A stretch of DNA of 64,000 nt from Candidatus Tepidiaquacellales bacterium UBA2330 (GTDB lineage: Bacteria; Bacteroidota; Ignavibacteria; Tepidaquicellales; Tepidaquicellaceae). Of the stretch, positions 17,384 to 25,462 are shown one piece after another (within the stretch, counting starts at the first letter, position 1; each line of letters starts with the position of its first letter). The position numbers and the translations under genes are program-made. The notes under the pieces were generated by a model. The model made no database searches. It was not told the origin of the DNA and saw nothing but the letters and a program-made list of their open reading frames with translations. The stretch spans positions 1 through 64,000 of the forward strand of contig DDUU01000029.1 of assembly GCA_002344965.1 (NCBI GenBank), written 5' to 3'.

Positions 17384-19417
17384 TCATTCCATCTTTTTTA
17401 GTTTACTTATCTTTTCATTGAGCATACTGCTGATAAGATCATAATTGTGAACATATATGCTCGGCCTTGTGGAAATATCATTAACCAGCTTCCTTGCTTC
17501 ATTCAGCTGATTAATGTTTTCATCTGATATCTGTAATGAACTGACTCTGTCAATTTCCGATTTAGCTTTATCCAGTAAATTCTTTACATCAGTTTTCCAT
17601 TCATTTCCCATAGCTTCATAATCATTCTCATGACATTTCAGACAAATCTTGTTATCCGGTTTAATGATCTTAACTGCATCCGAATGACAGTCTATACATC
17701 CGACTCCCCCTGCTTTCATAAAATCCGGCTGGGATTTATTCTGATAGGTTCCGCTGTAAATCTGATTCTGAAAGCTGTGACACTTCGCGCACTCGTTATC
17801 CGAATTTGCCTGCTTGTGATGACATGAATTGCAATTCTCTTTATTTACAATAAGCTCACCATGCTGTCTGGCATTAGAGTGACATTTCGCGCAGGCGACT
17901 TTGTTTTTTACTGTATGAAGATTATGGGAAAAATTCATACCGAACTTTTTTGCGGAAACTTCCTGTATACCCATATGACAACTTGCGCACTCATTAGGAA
18001 TATATTCCATGCCTGATTTGAATTCCGGTAAATTCGAGGATGATCCGATGACAGTCAGCGCTTTTTTCATCAGCGTATAACTTCCCGTCAGCAGCTGATC
18101 CGCAAACTGAACATTGTGAACACTCTTTCCTACATCAACTATTCCGATATTATGTTTCGCCTCTTCCATATATTTTTCAGCTTCAGGTTTATTGCTGCTT
18201 TTTGATGAATTGACCTGAACTTTAACCGTATTGTAAATAGAATTTATCATCGCAAGTCTTTTCAGAGAGGATTCCTCCCATTGTTTTGTCAGCTTGTCAT
18301 ATCCTTTTCCGTGACATTTTTCACACGAAGATTCACCTGATTTTAGAGTATTTATCCCGGATTTGTTTTCTTCGTGAAATATGTGACAGCCCCTGCAGTT
18401 GATTCCGTTTAAAAACATTACACTTGGATTCTTTTCTACTCCAAATCCGTTCTCTCCGGTAAATAAGCTTACCTGCTGCATGTGAGCGCTGCTGTGACAG
18501 CTCTGGCAATCCGGAGGTACACTCGGGTCTATTTTTTGAATTTTATGTTCTATCGGCGAATGACATGCAAAACATTTTACACTGTGCTTTGATATATGTA
18601 TAGAATGAATGGAATCTGTCTGATCATATCTGTCAAGTCTGTCATTTTCAAAATGACACTGAAAACATCTTTCCTTTCCGACTCCGCCATTACCGGCTAC
18701 AGTATTTGTGTGACAGCTTATACATGAAATATTATTGCCGACTACCGTTGTATGATCATATCTCATATCAGCCATCTGCACTTCCGAAAAATTTTTAAGA
18801 TCGTGACATGTACTGCAGTCTGCCAGTTTGTCAAATTTATGTCCCGGATCATCAGATTTTTTAAAGTGACAATTAAAGCATGTCGCTTCTGTAACTTCAA
18901 TATGAGTGCCCTGTACAATCTGGGAATGACAGCTCGTGCATTTAAGCGTCTTCCCTCTTTTCAATTCCTTTAAATGATTCTTATGACTGAACATTACTCC
19001 TTTGAAATAATAGCTCGTATCTGACAGCGCCTGATGGTCGTGACATCCTGAACGGGAGCATGTATTATCAGGTATTTCCGCCCATGGTTTTCTTTTTTTA
19101 TATGACAGAGAAACATAATTTACTATTTGTACAAGTCCGTTAAGCTTTCCCCTAATTGTGCCTGATATTCCCGGCTCAAAATGACATTCCACACAGTCTA
19201 CTTTATTGTGATCTGATGTCCTCCAGCTCTGGTAAAATGTTTCCATGTAATGACAGGTCGGACAAAAAGAAGGTTTTGAAGTATACTCTGCCGCTACGGA
19301 AAGTAATATTAAAAATGTACCTAAGTATATTCCGGCGAACAGAAAAAATCTTTTGTATCCGCGGACTTTCTTAAACCACTTTACTTCTTTCTCCGGTGTT
19401 TTTTCTTTAGCATTCAT
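17384..19417 (-). CDS. NapC/NirT-headed multiheme cytochrome c (18 heme motifs)
   Basis: The 677-residue protein starts with a cytoplasmic tail, one membrane helix (about 25-45) and a NapC/NirT-type quinol dehydrogenase segment: FCPTCHYMETFYQSW then DCVECHFEPG. NapC/NirT proteins take electrons from menaquinol. Behind this head are many more motifs, giving 17 CxxCH and one CxxxxCH (CSRSGCH) by my count, interrupted by a heme-free helical block (about 370-450) and closed by a heme-free coiled-coil-like tail (from about 610). Normal NapC proteins have four or five hemes and about 200 residues, so this is a large fusion. It follows the cytochrome b gene by about 50 bases, probably in one operon. 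Confidence 0.92.
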   Translation of the reverse strand: MNAKEKTPEKEVKWFKKVRGYKRFFLFAGIYLGTFLILLSVAAEYTSKPSFCPTCHYMETFYQSWRTSDHNKVDCVECHFEPGISGTIRGKLNGLVQIVNYVSLSYKKRKPWAEIPDNTCSRSGCHDHQALSDTSYYFKGVMFSHKNHLKELKRGKTLKCTSCHSQIVQGTHIEVTEATCFNCHFKKSDDPGHKFDKLADCSTCHDLKNFSEVQMADMRYDHTTVVGNNISCISCHTNTVAGNGGVGKERCFQCHFENDRLDRYDQTDSIHSIHISKHSVKCFACHSPIEHKIQKIDPSVPPDCQSCHSSAHMQQVSLFTGENGFGVEKNPSVMFLNGINCRGCHIFHEENKSGINTLKSGESSCEKCHGKGYDKLTKQWEESSLKRLAMINSIYNTVKVQVNSSKSSNKPEAEKYMEEAKHNIGIVDVGKSVHNVQFADQLLTGSYTLMKKALTVIGSSSNLPEFKSGMEYIPNECASCHMGIQEVSAKKFGMNFSHNLHTVKNKVACAKCHSNARQHGELIVNKENCNSCHHKQANSDNECAKCHSFQNQIYSGTYQNKSQPDFMKAGGVGCIDCHSDAVKIIKPDNKICLKCHENDYEAMGNEWKTDVKNLLDKAKSEIDRVSSLQISDENINQLNEARKLVNDISTRPSIYVHNYDLISSMLNEKISKLKKME

Positions 19418-19469
19418 ATCACGAGCTTTTTAGTTTTTCACATTCTTTTTTTTAAAATTATCCGATGTG

Positions 19470-20420
19470 TTAAACATTATCTTCATTTTTACTGTCAGAT
19501 ACTTCATCATTATTTTTTATCACAGGTTTTCTCTCCGGTTCATTATCTTCTTCTGATTTAATTTCACTGGTTTCAGGCTCATTCTTTTTATTATCTGCTT
19601 TATCTTTATTAGTTTCTGTTTCTGTTTCTGTTTCTGTTTCTGTTTCTGTTTTTGTTTCTTTCGGTTCAATTATCATTATTTCTGATAAAGCTTCCGAAGC
19701 ATTGTTTTCGGGTTCTAAGTTAACCGGTTCTTTATTTTCAATTTCTTCGAGCCATTTCGGATGTTCGTGTTCCAACTGTTGTCTTGTAAGATAACCTCTG
19801 ATCCAGGCTTTGTTAACAGGATAAACATCCGGATTTAAGAATACAAAATAAAAATGCCAGACAAGTATAGCTAGCGACGCAAGTATTGCTTCATAAAAAT
19901 GAATTGCTGACGCAATCTCCATTCCCGTATTTGAAATATATTTGAAAAAATAATCTTTGAACCATAGAATAAATCCCGTTGCTCCCATTATAACTGTTCC
20001 CCATACTACCGCCCAGTATTCCATTTTTTCTATGTAGCTGAATCTGCCGAATCTCGGCTTCTCAGCAGAATTCCCGAAAAGATATTTCATCGAATTCCCA
20101 AACTCAGTCAGATCGCTTCGCTTCGGTAAAAAATCAATGAACAGTTTTCTACCTCTCGGCGAAGCAGCAAGATAAATAATATGATAAACTGATGTGAGTA
20201 TCATTGCCACAGCAGCTATTCTGTGTATCAGACTCCTTGCATTAAATGCATTTTCACCGATCAGAACCGTGATCCATCTTACCCACCATGCTTCCGGATA
20301 TTTCAGCCAGAATCCGGTTATTACAAGTATTATAAAACTTGAGAGCAGCAGAAAATGCTGCACCCTCTCGTTTAAAGTCATTCTTAAATATTTATCATCA
20401 TCAATTTTCATTTTTCGCAT
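19470..20420 (-). CDS. Di-heme cytochrome b (FdnI/b561-like) with acidic repeat tail
   Basis: From the chosen ATG this is a 316-residue integral membrane protein with about four or five helices. Histidines at 22, 66, 80, 174 and 189 lie in or beside helices and fit b-heme ligands of formate dehydrogenase gamma/thiosulfate reductase type cytochromes b, which exchange electrons with menaquinone. The C-terminal 100 residues are a charged cytoplasmic-type tail containing an (Glu-Thr) repeat coded by a TTTCTG hexamer array. The gene overlaps the end of the 19-heme gene; a longer start at 20474 would overlap it by over 70 bases, so a start at 20420 (MRKMKIDDD) or 20411 (MKIDDD) is more likely. No catalytic dehydrogenase subunit is nearby. 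Confidence 0.88.
   Translation of the reverse strand: MRKMKIDDDKYLRMTLNERVQHFLLLSSFIILVITGFWLKYPEAWWVRWITVLIGENAFNARSLIHRIAAVAMILTSVYHIIYLAASPRGRKLFIDFLPKRSDLTEFGNSMKYLFGNSAEKPRFGRFSYIEKMEYWAVVWGTVIMGATGFILWFKDYFFKYISNTGMEIASAIHFYEAILASLAILVWHFYFVFLNPDVYPVNKAWIRGYLTRQQLEHEHPKWLEEIENKEPVNLEPENNASEALSEIMIIEPKETKTETETETETETETNKDKADNKKNEPETSEIKSEEDNEPERKPVIKNNDEVSDSKNEDNV
19610..19651. repeat. Hexanucleotide microsatellite in cytochrome b gene
   Basis: About seven tandem copies of tttctg (one decayed to tttttg) code for the Glu-Thr repeat of the cytochrome b tail on the minus strand. As the unit is two codons long, copy-number change would not shift the frame. Confidence 0.85.
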
Positions 20421-22347
20421 TCGATTTTTTCTTCTTTCTGTAATCCTGAATATTATGCAGCAGCATGAATCCAATAAGTCCGAATATCAAAATTATATAA
20501 AATCTTGTTATCCAGAATACCCACGGTGAATCTTCCTTGAGATCGGTCAGATGAATCTTGCTAGTAATTAAAATCTCTGTTGCGCCGGGATGACAGTTAC
20601 CGCATGTCTGAGGCAGGTTGTTTTTATGAATGGTAGACAGCGAATCCGAAGAAGGTCTTACATTATGATATCCGTGACAGCTTTCACAGTTAGCAGCTTC
20701 CTTTAATCCGCCCCTTGTTGCAAGACCGTGAAAACTTTCTTTATATGTTTCGCTTACTTTAGTCGGAAGTTCATTTCTCTCAATCATTTCCACCGATTCG
20801 TGACAGTTCGTGCAAAGCTGTATTAAGTCCCTGGATTTCTGGAGCTTGTTTTCCAGATCTTTTGATACAATGCCGTGATTTCCGTGGCAGTTATTACATG
20901 TCGGAGCATCCTGATTTCCGGCGTTTACTCCTTTTTCATGTATACTTCCTTCAAAATTCGTCAGCTGCTTGCCGTGACAGTCAGACTGTCCGCAGGTATT
21001 GGCAATATTCTTTTTACTTATCTTCGAATCAGGGTTTTCAGCAAGTTCCATCTCATGCGCTCCGTGACAGTCAGAACATGTAGGAGCTGATTCATTTCCT
21101 TCAACCAATGCCTGATAATGCACGCTGTTCTTGTATCCTGTTATCAGTTCTTCTTCACCTTTGAAATTTTTATGCGGTATCTTTCCGTCCTTATGACAAT
21201 CCAGACATTTATCAGCCATTACCAGCTTTGACGCGCCGTCTGAAAGTAATGCTGATTTTATACTGTGTTCACCATGACAGTCAGAACATGTTGGAGCTTT
21301 TTCATTATTCTTTAATAGCTCAACACCGTGTTTTGATTTCTTGAAATTTGCCACAACATCCGCGTGACACTTTCCGCAGGTCTCAATAAGTCTCGCTCTT
21401 TTTGTTGATGAAGCCGGGTCATCAGGACTGTCTATCATATGATCACCGTGACAGTCAGTGCATCCGGCGGATTCCATTTCACCCTTTTTAATGGATGCAT
21501 GAATACTTGTTTTATATTGCTCTACAAATTTTGCTGAACCGGTTTCTGTACCCGGAAACATCTTTTCATCCAAATGACAATTCAGACATGCTTCAGATTG
21601 TATTGAATGCTTGCTTGAAATAGTATTATGAACTCCGTGACAGTCTGTACATACCGGAGTTTTCTTACCTCCTCCTTTAAAAACCGTATGATGAATGCTC
21701 CCTTTAAAATTCATTTTACTTTCACTGTGGCATTTACCGCACATTTCAGTTATCTGATTTCTGGATATATTTTTTACGTTATGTCCGTCTCCGTGACAGT
21801 CATTGCATTTAACACCTTTTTTACCGTGGATAGTCGAACTGAATTTTGCGATCTCTTTCTTTTTATGACAGCTCATACAGTTTGCGTCACCTTCATTTTT
21901 TAGTTCACTGACTTTCTTTGTATAATGTGAGCCGTGACAATCTATGCATTGTGTTTTTGCATGAACGCTTTTTTCAAGTCCTTTTGAATCCTCGTGACAT
22001 GTCCTGCAGTTTTCAAGTTTCTTATCTGCAGAATGCGGAAGCTCTTCTGCTTTATAATTCAAATGACAATCCGTACATTCGGCAATCGAATGAGCGGACT
22101 TTTTATATAATTCCGGATTTACAAACATTGATTTTTTACTGCCGTCGGAATCCATAACAAGATCTTTATCTTCATGACAGGAAAGACAATCGTCCGTACT
22201 TTTTGCTTTGCTGCCTGAATATTCTGAAGCAATAATTGTCATTAAAGCAAAAAGACACAGGGAAATTATACCTAATGCTATATTTTTGATTCTATATTCC
22301 AATATCCTTTTTTTTAAAAACACTGTCCAGTGTCTGAAATAACTCAC
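20401..22347 (-). CDS. Membrane-anchored multiheme cytochrome c (19 heme motifs)
   Basis: The 648-residue protein has an N-terminal hydrophobic signal or anchor (about 22-42), then nineteen heme motifs by my count (18 CxxCH and one CxxxxCH, CGQSDCH), and a C-terminal membrane helix (about 612-632) with a lysine-rich end. The repeating CTDCHG/CSDCHG.H pattern followed by CGKCH suggests internal duplication of a two-heme unit. It would present a heme wire on the periplasmic face, next to the cytochrome b encoded by the overlapping downstream gene. The GTG start at 22347 overlaps the preceding gene by 56 bases; a TTG at 22302, preceded by AAAAGGATA, is an attractive alternative that keeps the signal. 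Confidence 0.92.
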   Translation of the reverse strand: MSYFRHWTVFLKKRILEYRIKNIALGIISLCLFALMTIIASEYSGSKAKSTDDCLSCHEDKDLVMDSDGSKKSMFVNPELYKKSAHSIAECTDCHLNYKAEELPHSADKKLENCRTCHEDSKGLEKSVHAKTQCIDCHGSHYTKKVSELKNEGDANCMSCHKKKEIAKFSSTIHGKKGVKCNDCHGDGHNVKNISRNQITEMCGKCHSESKMNFKGSIHHTVFKGGGKKTPVCTDCHGVHNTISSKHSIQSEACLNCHLDEKMFPGTETGSAKFVEQYKTSIHASIKKGEMESAGCTDCHGDHMIDSPDDPASSTKRARLIETCGKCHADVVANFKKSKHGVELLKNNEKAPTCSDCHGEHSIKSALLSDGASKLVMADKCLDCHKDGKIPHKNFKGEEELITGYKNSVHYQALVEGNESAPTCSDCHGAHEMELAENPDSKISKKNIANTCGQSDCHGKQLTNFEGSIHEKGVNAGNQDAPTCNNCHGNHGIVSKDLENKLQKSRDLIQLCTNCHESVEMIERNELPTKVSETYKESFHGLATRGGLKEAANCESCHGYHNVRPSSDSLSTIHKNNLPQTCGNCHPGATEILITSKIHLTDLKEDSPWVFWITRFYIILIFGLIGFMLLHNIQDYRKKKKSNAKNEN

Positions 22348-22801
22348 TCAGTCTTAACGGCTCGGATATATTCTCAATACCCGTAATTTTCTCACTCTTC
22401 TCAGTTTTTTCAATGGAAGGTAAAAAAATGTATGATGAATTTTTAAATCTCATCTTTAGCTTTATAAATAAATATTCATCCATTCCGGAATCTATTATGA
22501 AGCAGTCAATATCATCATTGAGATTAATTATTTTCTCTTCTGTAAGATCCGATTCATCCGAAAAAGAAACACTGAAACCCTGAAGTTCTAATTTTTTCTG
22601 AATTAATATGCTTAAAAACTTATCAGCGCATATTATGTGAATTTTCTTATCCAACTTTACTATACACTTAAATTCACTTTTAATTACACAATATATATGC
22701 CATGGATGCTGAATTTTTAAGCTATTTTTGCTTATTTCTTCTTGTTTTTGATTTATAACGAAAGGATAATTAATTTGTGGGGAATTTTTCAACATATGCA
22801 T
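22292..22801 (-). CDS. Small receiver-like (pseudo-receiver) protein
   Basis: The C-terminal 120 residues (from about KKIHIICADKF) follow the alternating beta/alpha pattern of a response regulator receiver. CFIIDSGMDEY sits where the phospho-acceptor strand should be, but the usual acidic pair after the first strand is replaced (ICADK) and the KP motif before the last helix reads SEPLRL, so the invariant lysine is missing. It has no output domain. The first 45 residues look unlike the family; a TTG at 22654 (reading Met-Asp-Lys-Lys-Ile) may be the real start. Its 3' end overlaps the 19-heme gene, which links it to the cytochrome operon. Family assignment is by pattern only. Confidence 0.6.
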   Translation of the reverse strand: MHMLKNSPQINYPFVINQKQEEISKNSLKIQHPWHIYCVIKSEFKCIVKLDKKIHIICADKFLSILIQKKLELQGFSVSFSDESDLTEEKIINLNDDIDCFIIDSGMDEYLFIKLKMRFKNSSYIFLPSIEKTEKSEKITGIENISEPLRLSELFQTLDSVFKKKDIGI

Positions 22802-22932
22802 GTTTACTTTTGTCTTTTTACAGATATGAGTAAAAATTGAACGGATTTGTAAATTGAATGGATTTTTTTAAATCAGAGGGATGCTATTGCGCGTTGTAGT
22901 ATGCCAACTTAAGAATAATTCCGGCAGTTTTT

Positions 22933-24273
22933 TTATTCCAGATTATACTCTTTGATTTTTTTATAAAGCGTCTTGCGGTCAATTCCAAGTATCTGTGCAG
23001 CTTTTTGTTTGTTCCAGTTATTATCATCTAGAATTTTATTTATATATATTTTTTCAAGCTCCTTTAATCCGCCGGTAATATTGGATATACCGTCACTTAC
23101 ATGCTCTGAACCTGAAGTAGAAAGTTTGAAGTCTTTTTTTCTGATAATTCCATCTGCTGAAGTTAGCGCTGATCTTTCAAGCACATTCTCCAGTTCCCTT
23201 ACATTTCCTTTCCAGTCCAGATCCATTAAGAATACAAGTCCTTCAGCATCAACGGAAAAATTTTTGTCATATCTTACGGATAGTTTTTTAAGAATGTGAT
23301 CTGTCAGTAACGGAATGTCATCTTTTCTTTCATTTAGGGAAGGCATAGTTATTGACACTGTTGAAATTCTGTAAAAAAGATCTTCTCTGAATTTTTTTTC
23401 CTTGATAAGCTCTTTGATATTTTGATTTGTTGCTGAAATTAATCGAACATCAATTTTTTTTACCTTATCGCTTCCGATTGGTTTTATCTCCCAGTTTTCA
23501 ATTACTCTCAGAAGTTTTGACTGCAGATGAATAGGCATATCTGCAATTTCATCGAGCAGCAGCGTTCCGCCGTTTGCCTGCTCAAAAACGCCTCTTTGAT
23601 TTTCAGTCGCGCCTGTGAAAGCTCCTTTTGTGTGACCGAATAATTCACTCTCAAGCAGATTTTCCGGAATTGCGCTGCAGTTGATCGCCACAAATGATTT
23701 ATCTGCCCTCTGACTGTTTTTATGTATCGCCTTTGAAACAAGCTCTTTACCCGTTCCGCTCTGACCTTCTATAAGTACGTTTACTTTCGTTCCGGCAACA
23801 TTCTTAATCATTTCAAAAACATTCAGCATTTTTCTGCTTCTTCCTATTATGTTTCCGAAGCTGTAATTCTTATCTATCTCATTTTTAAGATCCCTGAGCT
23901 GTTTGTTTAATTTTATATTTTCAAGTGCCTTCTTAACTTTGATCTTAAACTCGTCAATATTAAAAGGCTTGCTCAAATAATCATACGCTCCGCTTTTCAT
24001 TGACTCTACTGCAGAGTCAACTGAACTAAAACCTGTCACAATTATGAAATTCGTATGGTGAGGCTTTGCTTTTAATAAATCAAGTCCTGACACTTCCGGC
24101 ATTTGCAGATCGGATATTACAAGATCGTAATCTCCGTTTGAAATTCTTTCCAGAGCTTTAACGCTGCTGTTCTCTTCGTCTGCGTTATACCCTCCAGCGG
24201 AAAGTATTTTACGCATTAACTTTGTGGAATTCGGTTCGTCATCCACTACTAAAATTCTGAATTCATTGTCCAT
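22933..24273 (-). CDS. Sigma-54-dependent response regulator, NtrC family
   Basis: The 446-residue protein has the classical three parts. The receiver (1-120) has Asp11/Asp12, the phospho-acceptor Asp55 in LVISDLQMP and Lys102. The AAA+ domain has Walker A GQSGTGKE (170-177) and the sigma-54 contact loop GAFTGA (217-222). A Fis-type helix-turn-helix ends the protein (about 425-446, KAAQILGIDRKTLYKKI). Such proteins remodel sigma-54 polymerase at -24/-12 promoters. A consensus sigma-54 promoter lies 131 bases away, pointing the other way, and the cytochrome operon lies downstream. The cognate kinase is not adjacent; the PAS kinase at 29.1-30.4 kb is a candidate. Confidence 0.96.
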   Translation of the reverse strand: MDNEFRILVVDDEPNSTKLMRKILSAGGYNADEENSSVKALERISNGDYDLVISDLQMPEVSGLDLLKAKPHHTNFIIVTGFSSVDSAVESMKSGAYDYLSKPFNIDEFKIKVKKALENIKLNKQLRDLKNEIDKNYSFGNIIGRSRKMLNVFEMIKNVAGTKVNVLIEGQSGTGKELVSKAIHKNSQRADKSFVAINCSAIPENLLESELFGHTKGAFTGATENQRGVFEQANGGTLLLDEIADMPIHLQSKLLRVIENWEIKPIGSDKVKKIDVRLISATNQNIKELIKEKKFREDLFYRISTVSITMPSLNERKDDIPLLTDHILKKLSVRYDKNFSVDAEGLVFLMDLDWKGNVRELENVLERSALTSADGIIRKKDFKLSTSGSEHVSDGISNITGGLKELEKIYINKILDDNNWNKQKAAQILGIDRKTLYKKIKEYNLE

Positions 24274-24340
24274 GTATTCAAAAATATATAAAATGATTCT
24301 GAATGTTTAGTGATTTATTACTCAATATAATTTTCAAAAT

Positions 24341-24357
24341 GTGTAATTTATTCACAC
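24341..24357. promoter_or_regulatory. Possible enhancer site (inverted repeat) for sigma-54 activator
   Basis: GTGTAATTTATTCACAC has GTGT and ACAC ends in inverted order. It sits about 50 bases upstream of the sigma-54 promoter, in the intergenic region next to the NtrC-type regulator gene, where an activator-binding site would be expected. There is no second copy to support it, so this is a weak call. Confidence 0.3.
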
Positions 24358-24403
24358 TTAAATTTTTTATATATTTAAAACAAACAAATTTCAATGTTTA
24401 TCC

Positions 24404-24419
24404 TGGCACGAATTTTGCG
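24404..24419 (+). promoter_or_regulatory. Sigma-54 (-24/-12) promoter
   Basis: TGGCACGAATTTTGCG fits the sigma-54 consensus TGGCAC-N5-TTGC with the exact GG/GC spacing. It reads away from the NtrC-type regulator. The predicted start site is near 24430. The only thing downstream before a strong terminator is a non-coding stretch of about 215 bases, so it probably drives a small RNA. Confidence 0.85.
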
Positions 24420-24429
24420 ATTGTATACA

Positions 24430-24647
24430 TTGAAATGAATAAAATCTTTAAAGTGATTTAGTTCATTTAAATTGAGTGATATCTCATTTCATTTTAAAGG
24501 AAATTACGGATTGGCAGGACAAGTATATTTCAGGAATGAACATATATAATTGAATACTTATATTTTAATTGGGGGTTATGTTTTCCAAAACATAACAGTT
24601 AGTAAAAAAGCCCGGTGATTAACTCCTCTCCTTCACCGGGTTTTTTA
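24430..24647 (+). ncRNA. Candidate sigma-54-dependent small RNA
   Basis: Between the sigma-54 promoter and a strong terminator there is no long reading frame. The 3' half holds two stable hairpins: gttatgtttt/aaaacataac (24575-24596) and the terminator stem cccggtga/tcaccggg (24611-24640), whose 14-base loop contains the CU-rich string CTCCTCTCCT, able to pair with purine-rich Shine-Dalgarno sequences. A tiny frame from TTG 24513 after AAAGGA (12 codons) exists but is weak. The size, promoter and terminator all fit a trans-acting small RNA; no known family was recognised. Confidence 0.65.
24611..24647 (+). terminator. Rho-independent terminator of candidate small RNA
   Basis: Eight-base-pair GC-rich stem (24611-24618 with 24633-24640), 14-base pyrimidine-rich loop and six T residues. 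The plus-strand T run shows the direction. Confidence 0.9.
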
Positions 24648-24687
24648 TACATATTTTCAGCATTAAATTCCTTAATCTATTCATCTG

Positions 24688-25170
24688 TTATTTAAAATTT
24701 ATAAGCTCTAACTTTTTTTCAGAAATGTTCCATTTATAATTTTCAAGCAGCAGAATTTTTTTTACGGATGTAATGTGATTCTGCAATCCATTTCTGTCAG
24801 ATACTTTCAGTAATTCCGATATATAACCAAATAATGAATAATCATTTGCGCATGAATTATTTTCCTGTCTCTTTCCTATTTTACATTCACGGCATTCAAA
24901 ATCAACATACCTGCACATCGGAAGACAAAGTATAAGTTCATCAAATCCATCAGGCCAGTCCAGTGCAAGCCACGCGTCTGTTTCCCTTCCGCTGTTAAAA
25001 ATCTCTACCAGCTTCTTCCAGCTTTCATCATCTGAAATTACTTCTTCAAATTTTTCTAACTGTCTCAATGTCAATAATTTGGCAGCGTTAATGTCTTTAT
25101 TGCTGTTTTCCCATTTGTCCGTAATCTCAGCATAAGTAAGCAGCTCTTTTATTTTAACCGATATTCTCAT
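24688..25170 (-). CDS. Small cytoplasmic protein of unknown function with cysteine cluster
   Basis: The 160-residue product has no signal peptide or membrane helix. Its centre has four cysteines in the order Cys-x7-Cys-x2-Cys-x10-Cys (CRYVDFECRECKIG... to NNSCAND), a pattern that could bind a metal ion. I recognise no family. It stands alone, convergent with the candidate small RNA. Start ATG at 25170 is the only good one. Confidence 0.65.
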   Translation of the reverse strand: MRISVKIKELLTYAEITDKWENSNKDINAAKLLTLRQLEKFEEVISDDESWKKLVEIFNSGRETDAWLALDWPDGFDELILCLPMCRYVDFECRECKIGKRQENNSCANDYSLFGYISELLKVSDRNGLQNHITSVKKILLLENYKWNISEKKLELINFK

Positions 25171-25462
25171 TTATAAGATATTTCAAAAGTGATCTGTAAA
25201 TAATTTCACAAATTTAACTTTATATACTCAGCATTTCTATTCTAATCTGTCTATACTATATCTCCTGCTATAATGTCGCAGCTTTATCCCCCGCAAGAAT
25301 TTCTCATAATTTTTTTAGTAAACTATTACCAAGGAGTTTAAGCATACCAAAATTATCTTCAATATTAATTTAAAAAAATTATTGTAGATTGAATCTCTAA
25401 TTACTATTTTACTGATACTACATTTAACATATTATTTATTAACTAAAATAAAAGAGGTAATT

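Noticed and set aside
20862..22157. Several plus-strand frames opposite the 19-heme gene.
   Set aside because: They arise from the repeated CxxCH codons read on the other strand, and have no start context.
22880..22910. Possible sigma-54 promoter on the minus strand upstream of the cytochrome operon (TTGGCATACTACAACGC).
   Set aside because: The GG to GC spacing is 11 bases instead of 10 and the -12 element is not TTGC, so it does not meet the consensus despite its attractive position.
24513..24551. 12-codon leader peptide (TTG start) inside the candidate small RNA.
   Set aside because: TTG start and very short length; the AAAGGA before it may be by chance. Retained only as a remark.
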